Positions 6,216 to 12,290 of a DNA stretch of 12,290 bases are shown one piece after another; the first letter of the stretch is position 1, and every line of letters begins with the position of its first letter. Source of the stretch: Lysobacterales bacterium UBA5700 (GTDB taxonomy: Bacteria > Pseudomonadota > Gammaproteobacteria > Xanthomonadales > Xanthomonadaceae); contig DIHI01000127.1 of assembly GCA_002420085.1 (NCBI GenBank), positions 1 to 12,290 on the forward strand, in the 5' to 3' direction. Both the position numbers and the translations under genes were made by a program. A model generated the notes under the pieces. The model made no database searches and had not been told where the DNA came from. It was given only the letters and a program-made list of their open reading frames with translations.

Positions 6216-8527
6216 TGCAGCAATTCTCCGAGCCATTCGCGAATTCTACGTTCGCGGCAACCGGTGTAGTCGTCCGGAGTGAAGCCTTCGACGAACGGCA
6301 TCCGGACCGCGCCGGGGCAATCCGGATCGGTTGCCGCGTAGATATCGGGATCGACCCAGGCCCATTCGATGCCACGCTGGCGGGTCCGCAACGGGACACT
6401 CGGCACGGCGCGGATCAGGCGCGACCACACCCGCATCGCGCCGGTCGCGCCATACAGGCCGGTCGCCTGGTTGTCGTCATTGCCGAGCCAGACCACGGCC
6501 AGACTGTCGCCGGTATAGCCGGCGAACCAACTGTCGCGGCCGTCATTGCTGGTGCCCGTCTTGCCGGCAGGATCGAGCCAGCCGAGCCCATCACTGCGCA
6601 GGGCTCGGGCGGTCCCCGAGCGCGCCGCCTCCTGCAAGGCGATGGCGACCAGTTGGGTGGCCAGGGCATCGCCGTCCTGGGCGGGTGGATTCACGCGGTC
6701 GTATCGACTCAGCACCTGGGCCTGGGCGTCAAGCACACCCCGCACGGCCCGCAAAGGCTGGATTTCGCCGCCGGAGGCGAGGAACTGGTAGAGCCGGGCG
6801 ACCTCGAACGGACTGAGATCGACACTGCCCAGGATCAACGATGGATTCTCGCTCGCCTCGACATCGGCGATCACCTTGAGCAACCGCGCCAGACGATCGA
6901 CACCGACCTCCAGGCCCAGCCGCACGGTGGCCTGGTTGTACGAGCGTGCCAATGCTTCGATCAGCCGGACCCGGCCATGACTGATGTCGTCGGAATTGTC
7001 GGGTTGCCAGGTCCGACCTCGGGTGAGCGGCACGCTGATCGGCGCGTCATCGATCGGACTGGCCAGGGAATAGCGGCCGGGCTGGGCCAGGGCCAGCAGG
7101 TAGACGAACGGCTTGAGCAGGGAGCCGACCGGCCGCCGGGCATCGAGCGCGCGATTGAAGCCGATCGCAGTGCTGCCTACTCCACCGACCACCGCACGCA
7201 ACTCGCCGCTGTCGGCATCGGTCAGCACCAGACCCGCCTGCAACGGCGGTCGTCGCTGGTTGGCCGAGGGATTGCCGGCCAGTTCGGCGACCACCGCATC
7301 GACCGCACTCTGGGCGGCATCCTGGGCGGTCGGGGCCAGCGTGGTGTGAACCGCCAGACCGGCGCCTTCCAGTGAAGCCACCGGGTAATCGTTCTGCAAT
7401 TGCCGCAGCACCAGATCCATGAACGCCGGGTAGCGGTTGGCGAACGCCGCCGGCCGATCGGTGACCGTCAACGGTCTGGCCTGGGCATGGCGATGTTCGC
7501 CGGCATCGATCAGGCCGGTTTCCAGGAACTGGTCGAGCACCAGATCCCGGCGCGCCCTGGCTCGCTCCGGGAAGCGCCGAGGATCGTAGTACGAGCCGCT
7601 CTTGAACAACCCGACCAGCAGGGCGATCTCGGCCGTGTCGAGGGTTTCCAGACCCCGTCCGAACCAGAATTCGCTCGCCGCACCGACACCATGGATGGCC
7701 TGTCGGCCCTGCTGACCGAGGAACACCTGGTTCAGATAGGCTTCGAGGATGCGCGCCTTGTCGAAACGGGCCTCGATGATCAGCGCGTACAGGGCTTCGT
7801 CGAACTTGCGCTTGAAGGTCTTGTCGTTGCTCAGGTACAGGCCGCGCACCAATTGCTGGGTCAGGGTGCTGGCGCCCTGGCGCAGTTCGCCGGCGCGCAG
7901 ATTGACCCAGATCGCCCGCAGCACACCGATCGGATCGACGCCGCGATGATGCTTGAAATCGCGATCCTCGACCGCTTGTACACCGGCGATCAGCAGGGCC
8001 GGAACCTCGGCCAGGGCCACCAACCGGCGTTCCTCGATCGCCAGGCCGAACAGACTGGCAATTCGGGCCGGATCCAGGCGCGCCTCGGGAATGGTGCGAT
8101 CCAGGTCGAGATCGCGCACGCTGGCAACCCGCCCGCCGCTGAGCACGACTTCGATCCGACGCGGCGCGACCGCGCCATCGACATCGTCGAACCCGCGACT
8201 GGCAATGACGAAACGGTCGCCATCGCGCTGGTAGCTGCCCGGCACCCGAGCATCGCCCTGGCTGCGATAGGCGGCAGCCCGCAACTCGGACTCCAGAGCG
8301 GCGGCGGTCATCGGTCGCTCGGGCAACAGGCGCAACGGCCGGGCGAATACCCGGGTCGGCTCCTGCCAGGTCAAGGCGGCGAATCGGGCGCTTATCTCGC
8401 GATCCAGCAGCCAGACGTAGGGGCCGAAAAAGCCGACCACGACGGCAATTCCGCCCAGACCGACCCAGAGCAGACCGCGCAGCAGTCGGCGTCGGGCATC
8501 GTTCGAGTCTGGCGCAGTCTCAGCCAA
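6212..8527 (-). CDS. mrcB: Bifunctional penicillin-binding protein 1b (peptidoglycan glycosyltransferase/DD-transpeptidase)
   Basis: This 771-residue inner-membrane enzyme polymerises lipid II and crosslinks peptidoglycan. A short cytoplasmic tail precedes one membrane segment (about 19-41). Residues 58-145 correspond to the UB2H domain typical of PBP1b. The GT51 domain follows, with EDRDFKHHRG (catalytic E187), RQGASTLTQQL (216-226) and the second Glu E244 in KFDEALYALIIEARF. The transpeptidase has SLLK (S469, K472), SYN (529-531) and KTGT (656-659), so both activities look intact. I chose TTG at 8527 as the start because AGGAG lies 10 bases upstream. It leaves a short Arg-rich tail before the membrane segment. 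The frame is open further, to an ATG at 8641 and a GTG at 8647, but that 38-40 residue extension is Cys-rich, has no clear ribosome site and does not look like a PBP tail. This start is probable, not certain. It is the first gene of the apparent mrcB-lpoP-yoaA operon; the lipoprotein start overlaps its stop. Confidence 0.95.
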   Translation of the reverse strand: MAETAPDSNDARRRLLRGLLWVGLGGIAVVVGFFGPYVWLLDREISARFAALTWQEPTRVFARPLRLLPERPMTAAALESELRAAAYRSQGDARVPGSYQRDGDRFVIASRGFDDVDGAVAPRRIEVVLSGGRVASVRDLDLDRTIPEARLDPARIASLFGLAIEERRLVALAEVPALLIAGVQAVEDRDFKHHRGVDPIGVLRAIWVNLRAGELRQGASTLTQQLVRGLYLSNDKTFKRKFDEALYALIIEARFDKARILEAYLNQVFLGQQGRQAIHGVGAASEFWFGRGLETLDTAEIALLVGLFKSGSYYDPRRFPERARARRDLVLDQFLETGLIDAGEHRHAQARPLTVTDRPAAFANRYPAFMDLVLRQLQNDYPVASLEGAGLAVHTTLAPTAQDAAQSAVDAVVAELAGNPSANQRRPPLQAGLVLTDADSGELRAVVGGVGSTAIGFNRALDARRPVGSLLKPFVYLLALAQPGRYSLASPIDDAPISVPLTRGRTWQPDNSDDISHGRVRLIEALARSYNQATVRLGLEVGVDRLARLLKVIADVEASENPSLILGSVDLSPFEVARLYQFLASGGEIQPLRAVRGVLDAQAQVLSRYDRVNPPAQDGDALATQLVAIALQEAARSGTARALRSDGLGWLDPAGKTGTSNDGRDSWFAGYTGDSLAVVWLGNDDNQATGLYGATGAMRVWSRLIRAVPSVPLRTRQRGIEWAWVDPDIYAATDPDCPGAVRMPFVEGFTPDDYTGCRERRIREWLGELLQ

Positions 8528-8537
8528 GGGATCGACA

Positions 8538-8542
8538 CTCCT
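8538..8542 (-). promoter_or_regulatory. Ribosome binding site deciding the TTG start of mrcB
   Basis: AGGAG on the minus strand lies 10 bases before the TTG at 8527. It is the only good Shine-Dalgarno core near any of the possible mrcB starts (8647 GTG, 8641 ATG, 8527 TTG) and is the main reason for selecting the rare TTG codon. Confidence 0.55.
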
Positions 8543-8720
8543 GTTCGAGCGTTGGGACGGGCAGCGGGTTGCCAAGCGGTCCACGCAGCACGGGCAACGG
8601 GACGTGATTGACGGGCAATGGTAACCCGCCCGTCCGATCATCCGCACGGCACCCCAGGCCGATCGAGCGATTCAGTCCGGTCGCGATCCCGGTTCCGCTC
8701 CCGATCACCCTGCCGTGATG

Positions 8721-8735
8721 GCGCACACTGTGCGC
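8721..8735. repeat. 15-bp palindrome (7-bp arms, 1-base centre) upstream of mrcB
   Basis: GCGCACA and TGTGCGC flank a single central C. The centre is too short for a hairpin loop, so a dimeric protein-binding site is more natural than a transcript structure. Outside it, CCCTGC (8708-8713) can pair with GCAGGG (8734-8739), which overlaps the right arm. It lies about 195 bp upstream of the chosen mrcB start and about 500 bp from the glycosyltransferase start. No regulator family was recognised from the motif, and in GC-rich DNA such a palindrome can occur by chance. Confidence 0.35.
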
Positions 8736-9232
8736 AGGGCGTCCACGTGGGGCTGGGTCAGCACGGCCGGAAGTCGGATGTCGAACTCGGCGTCGAAATC
8801 GGCTGTGGCCAGCCAACCGGGTGGTTTATCATTCCCGCTTCAGGTTGGTTCGGGTGGGTTTCGCTCAGGATATGTCAAGCTGGTGTGCCGACATTTCGCC
8901 AGCCACCCGCCGTGACGGACACCGGCCTCCGTCAGCCTACCCTGGCGGACCGACCTGGACGAAGCGACCCGGCCGGCACGCTGGATGGGGTGTTTCCGGA
9001 CTGTCACATCCGGCTGGTTAACTGGTCCGGCCATCAGGACCGCTCGACAGGAATCGACCGCAATCGACAGGGCTGGGCCTTCCCGAACCCGACCACATGC
9101 ATGACCCACCGCCGCCCGCTTCGCTCGCCGGCCCTCGTCGGGCCCGACCTGTCGCCACCCGCAGGACGGTCCGAGTCGGCTGATCCGCTGGCCGATCCGG
9201 CTCCATCACGCTCCCACCAGCCATCGCGCGCA

Positions 9233-12200
9233 ATGCCCAAACCACTGCCACCCCTGATCTGCGTCGTCGACCCGCTCGGCGCGGCGCGCCTCGGCAAGCC
9301 ACGCCGAGCGACCAGCGACGCCGACGCCCCGGCCGGCCGGGACAGCGGCTGGACCTGGCCCGAGTCGCCGCAGGACTGCCTGACCCGGCACGCACTGCCC
9401 GAAGGGCACCCGCTCCTGGCCAGCGCCCCGGCCGGCTGGCTGCCCGTCGCGACCGGTGCCGACCCGGCCGACCAGGTCGGCATCCTCCGACGCCTGCACC
9501 CGGACCGCGACCTGATCCTGATCGCGGTCGGCTGCCAACTCCCCGACGCCTGGCTGACCCGGCTGCGCGGGCTGCACACCGGCAGCGATTTCGATGTCGT
9601 TTCGCCGCTCGATCGAGGGCATCCGGCCCTGGCCCCTGGGCTGGCCGACTGTCTGACCGATGACGATGCGCTGTGCTGGCGCTACGGCGCATCGGCAGTC
9701 GTTGCGCACGAATTCTGCTCACCCGGCCTGAGCCTGTGGCCGGCCGAAGCCGCCGCAGCCGCCGACGGCACCGATCGACCGCTGCGGATCGGCATCCTGC
9801 CGCGCATCTGCGTGCAGAGCGCAGCCAGCGGCCCTGCCGCCACCGACCGGCAGGCACCGACCGCCCGCGCGATCACGGCTCTACGCCGGGCAGCAGCCGG
9901 ACTGAGCCGGCCGTTGTCGCCCGGACTGCCCGGCTGCGATGGCCTCGCCGTGGTGCTGCACGTCGTGCATGGCTGGGGCGGCGGCAGCGAGCGTTTCGTC
10001 CGTGACCTGATGGCCGCCGACCGCCTGCGCCGGCATCTGGTGCTGGTCTCGGTCAGCGACCCGGATCGACGACTGCACGGCACCGCCCTGGCGTTGCATG
10101 ATCACCTCGACGGCCCTGCCCTGGCCCGCTGGCCGCTGGCCAGGGCGATCGAAACCTGCACCGAACACGACCCGACCTATCGCCAGATCCTGGCCGAGAT
10201 CCTCGCTCGATACGGCATCGGCGCAATCCTGGTGTCATCGGTGATCGGCCACAGCCTCGACGTGCTGGACACCGGCCTGCCGACCGCCGTCTGCTGCCAC
10301 GATCCGTTTCCGCTGTGGCCGTGGCTGGATGCCAGCTTCCGAACCGACCAACGCTTCGATGATGCGGCATTGCGCGAACGTCTGGCCAGCGATCCCCCGC
10401 CGGCATTCCGGCCCTGGCCGACCGAGCGCTGGCAAGGACTGGCCAACGCCTGGCGCACGCGCCTGATCGAAACCGGGGCGTCCCTGGTGACCCCGAGCGA
10501 CTCGGCCCGCAGCAATCTGCTGCGTCTGGCCCCGGACCTGGCCGATCAGCCCTGGCAGGTGATCGGCCACGGCCTCGACGGCTTTGTCCCAGTGACTCGA
10601 CGGGCGCGTCCCGGTGCGCCATTGCGGGTACTGGTGCCGGGTCGGATCACCGATGCCAAGGGCGCCCGCCTGCTCGCCGGTCTGGTCGATCGACTGCCCG
10701 ACGACATCGAACTGATCCTGCTCGGCTGCGGCGCAGCGGGCATGGCTTTTTTCGGCACCCGCAATGTCCATGCCGTGCTCGACTACCGGCGTGAACAGTT
10801 GCCGACCTGGATCGAACGCCTGGCGCCCGACCTCGCCCTGTTCCCGCGCACGGTGGCGGAAACCTGGAGCTACGCCCTGTCGGAAATGTGGGCGCTGGAT
10901 GTTCCGGTCCTGGCGACCCGACTCGGCAGCCTGACCGAGCGCATCGAGGACGGTCAGACCGGGCTGCTGGTCGAGCCGGACGCCGACGCCATCCTCGCCG
11001 CCCTGATCGCGATCGCTGCCGATCGCGGCCGGCTGGCTGGCGTGCGACCAGGCCCGACTCGCTCGCTGGCCTGCATGGCCGAATGCTGGCGTGAGGCGCT
11101 GCCCGCCACACCGACCGTCCCTGGCCCATGGCCGAGCGCATCACCCGAATTGATCCGCACACTGGACCTCGACTGCGCCTTGGCCGAGGCACAGTACACC
11201 CAGGCACGGCTGACTGTCCGCATCACCGAGCAGACTCGGGAACTCGACGCCCGTGCCGAGTGGGCCGGCGACCTCGAACGCCGACTCGCCGCATCGGAAC
11301 ACGCCCGCCATACCGCGCTCACCGAACTGGAGGCTCGACTGGGCGCGACCGAAACCGAACTGGCCGAAGAACGCGATCGCCGTCGGACGATCGAGCAGCA
11401 ACACACCGAACTGCACGCCACGTACACCCGGCTCGATCGGGTTCACGAAGACGTGCAACAACAGGCTCGTCAGCAGCAAGCCCGGATCACCGAACTGGAG
11501 GCTGCGCTCGACACCGCCTACGGCTACTACGATCGCGACACGGCTGATCTCGCCCACCAGCGCGACATCGCCCTGGCCCAGCGCGACCAGGTCCAGGCGC
11601 AGATGGCCACCCTGCTCGACAGTCGCTCCTGGCGCCTGACCCGGCCATTGCGGGCACTGACCCGCACGCTCGGCTACTGGCGTTCCAATGGCCGGTTTCG
11701 CTTCCGTCAGGCACGCTCGCTGATCCGCCGCCTCCTGCTCAGCCTGAGCAGCCGAGGCTGGCTCGGCACCCTGCGTCGGATCCGCATGGAATTCGACAAC
11801 AGCCGCAGTGTGCTCGCCAGCGACAGCCTGACCCAGCCGGAATCGCAGCCGATCCGCCTGACCTGCCCGGCGCTGCCCAGGGTCAGCGTGATCATTCCGG
11901 CCTACAACCAGATCGACTACACCCTGACCTGCCTGCGTTCCCTGGCCGGCTCGGGCGATCGAATCGAATTCGAGACCATCGTGGTCGACGACCACTCCAA
12001 CGACGACACCCCCGAGCGCTTGGCTGGCATCGATGGCCTGCGCTGGCATCGCAACGAGCGCAATCTTGGCTTCATCGGCGCCTGCAATGCCGGCGCCCTG
12101 CTGGCGCGGGGCGAGTTCATCGTGTTCCTGAACAACGACACCAAGGTGAAACCGGGCTGGCTCGATGCCCTGATCGGCACCTTCGACAGCCACCCGCGCA

Positions 12201-12290
12201 CCGGACTGGTCGGCGCCAAGCTGATCTACCCCGACGGTCGCTTGCAGGAGGCCGGCGGACTGGTGTTCTCCGACGCCTCCGGCTGGAACG
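9233..12290 (+). CDS. Large multi-domain glycosyltransferase (degenerate GT2-like + GT4 + coiled coil + GT2), truncated at the window's right edge
   Basis: One frame is open from the ATG at 9233 to the window end (1019 full codons), so the C-terminus is missing. Residues 1-190 contain a weak GT2-like half, in which the region around 93-112 aligns with the active GT2 domain but has lost its DXD. Residues 236-600 are a GT-B fold of GT4 type: HGWGGGSERFVRDL (246-259), a CCHDPFPLWP acceptor-side segment (354-363), LRVLVPGRITDAKGARLL (464-481) and the E-x7-E pair E543/E551. Residues about 645-795 are a heptad-rich, Glu/Gln/Arg-rich coiled coil. SRSWRLTRPLR (797-807) is a linker often seen before GT2 domains in such enzymes. 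A GT2 domain starts at 884: VSVIIPAYN, VVDDHSNDDT (D919, D920) and FLNNDTKVKPGW (D969). It probably builds O-antigen or another surface glycan; sugar donors and acceptor are unknown. No Shine-Dalgarno precedes 9233, and an in-frame ATG at 9101 is the main alternative. I prefer 9233 because third-position GC rises there and the first beta-strand follows at once. Confidence 0.9.
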   Translation, partial: MPKPLPPLICVVDPLGAARLGKPRRATSDADAPAGRDSGWTWPESPQDCLTRHALPEGHPLLASAPAGWLPVATGADPADQVGILRRLHPDRDLILIAVGCQLPDAWLTRLRGLHTGSDFDVVSPLDRGHPALAPGLADCLTDDDALCWRYGASAVVAHEFCSPGLSLWPAEAAAAADGTDRPLRIGILPRICVQSAASGPAATDRQAPTARAITALRRAAAGLSRPLSPGLPGCDGLAVVLHVVHGWGGGSERFVRDLMAADRLRRHLVLVSVSDPDRRLHGTALALHDHLDGPALARWPLARAIETCTEHDPTYRQILAEILARYGIGAILVSSVIGHSLDVLDTGLPTAVCCHDPFPLWPWLDASFRTDQRFDDAALRERLASDPPPAFRPWPTERWQGLANAWRTRLIETGASLVTPSDSARSNLLRLAPDLADQPWQVIGHGLDGFVPVTRRARPGAPLRVLVPGRITDAKGARLLAGLVDRLPDDIELILLGCGAAGMAFFGTRNVHAVLDYRREQLPTWIERLAPDLALFPRTVAETWSYALSEMWALDVPVLATRLGSLTERIEDGQTGLLVEPDADAILAALIAIAADRGRLAGVRPGPTRSLACMAECWREALPATPTVPGPWPSASPELIRTLDLDCALAEAQYTQARLTVRITEQTRELDARAEWAGDLERRLAASEHARHTALTELEARLGATETELAEERDRRRTIEQQHTELHATYTRLDRVHEDVQQQARQQQARITELEAALDTAYGYYDRDTADLAHQRDIALAQRDQVQAQMATLLDSRSWRLTRPLRALTRTLGYWRSNGRFRFRQARSLIRRLLLSLSSRGWLGTLRRIRMEFDNSRSVLASDSLTQPESQPIRLTCPALPRVSVIIPAYNQIDYTLTCLRSLAGSGDRIEFETIVVDDHSNDDTPERLAGIDGLRWHRNERNLGFIGACNAGALLARGEFIVFLNNDTKVKPGWLDALIGTFDSHPRTGLVGAKLIYPDGRLQEAGGLVFSDASGWN

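Larger units (their letters stand above)
8528..9232. other. Gene-poor region between divergent mrcB operon and glycosyltransferase gene
   Basis: No confident gene was found here. The regulatory sequences for both flanking, divergently transcribed units should lie in this stretch, yet no convincing sigma70 pair was seen. A TTGACA at 8878-8873 on the minus strand has no acceptable -10 at 16-18 bases. A minus-strand frame from 8839 to a TGA at 8707-8705 is open for 44 codons with GC-rich third positions, but it has no ATG, GTG or TTG near its beginning. It may be a gene remnant or chance. On the plus strand the glycosyltransferase frame is open backwards through the whole right-hand part of this region, so the true start of that gene could lie inside it. 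The 15-bp palindrome at 8721-8735 is listed separately. Confidence 0.5.

Noticed and set aside
6213-6236. Upstream ATG at 6236 as start of the lipoprotein
   Set aside because: No Shine-Dalgarno precedes it. The ATG at 6215 has GGAG upstream and forms an ATGA overlap with mrcB.
7400-8611. Plus-strand open frame (403 codons) opposite mrcB, with a similar one at 6215-7375
   Set aside because: Both are shadows of mrcB caused by codon bias. All catalytic motifs of PBP1b are on the minus strand.
8856-8878. TTGACA on the minus strand (8878-8873) as a -35 element for mrcB
   Set aside because: At 16-18 bases downstream the sequence is C-rich (around ACCCGA), with no acceptable -10 hexamer.
8840-9109. 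Minus-strand 89-codon frame in the gene-poor region
   Set aside because: There is no recognisable domain, signal or ribosome binding site, and its composition is like the random frames of this DNA.
11141-12193. Minus-strand open frame (350 codons) opposite the glycosyltransferase, and others at 9018-10771
   Set aside because: The plus strand encodes recognisable GT4, coiled-coil and GT2 motifs in one uninterrupted frame. The minus-strand translations are Gln/Gly/Arg-rich without motifs.

Overview
The window is high-GC DNA (mostly G or C in third codon positions) with compact gene organisation. The gene families point to a gammaproteobacterium, most plausibly of the Lysobacterales (Xanthomonadales): a PBP1b with a UB2H-type region followed by a TPR lipoprotein, a YoaA helicase, a proteinase K-like secreted protease and a very large multi-domain glycosyltransferase. 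The taxonomic placement is inferred from gene content, not from a marker gene. No rRNA, tRNA, CRISPR array, insertion sequence or phage gene was seen.

Layout. Positions 1-99 hold a short heptanucleotide tandem repeat and no gene. Five genes then lie on the minus strand. From right to left in the window (their direction of transcription), they are mrcB (PBP1b, 8527-6212), an LpoP-like TPR lipoprotein (6215-5688), yoaA (5718-3556), a secreted S8 serine protease (3370-1925) and a secreted three-domain metallophosphoesterase (1767-100). mrcB, the lipoprotein and yoaA overlap one another (an ATGA overlap of 4 bp, then 31 bp) and look like one translationally coupled operon. The protease has its own candidate promoter, placed against a perfect 13-bp inverted repeat. 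Another perfect 13-bp hairpin separates it from the phosphoesterase.

A gene-poor stretch of about 700 bp (8528-9232) separates the minus-strand cell-wall operon from a plus-strand glycosyltransferase. That gene starts near 9233 and is still open at the right edge after 1019 codons. It joins a degenerate GT2-like segment, a complete GT-B (GT4-type) domain, a long coiled coil and an intact GT2 domain in one chain, an architecture known from O-antigen and surface-glycan clusters. The region to the right is therefore probably a surface polysaccharide locus.

Functional reading. The operon pairs a bifunctional peptidoglycan synthase with a probable outer-membrane lipoprotein activator; yoaA (DNA repair) is a co-transcribed passenger. 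The protease and phosphoesterase both carry export signals and act outside the cytoplasm, but nothing in the sequence ties them to each other or to the operon. I did not find a clearly new defence or mobile system. The most unusual items are the glycosyltransferase with a dead N-terminal GT2-like half, the palindrome at the protease promoter, the acidic insertion in YoaA, and the divergent PBP1b activator.
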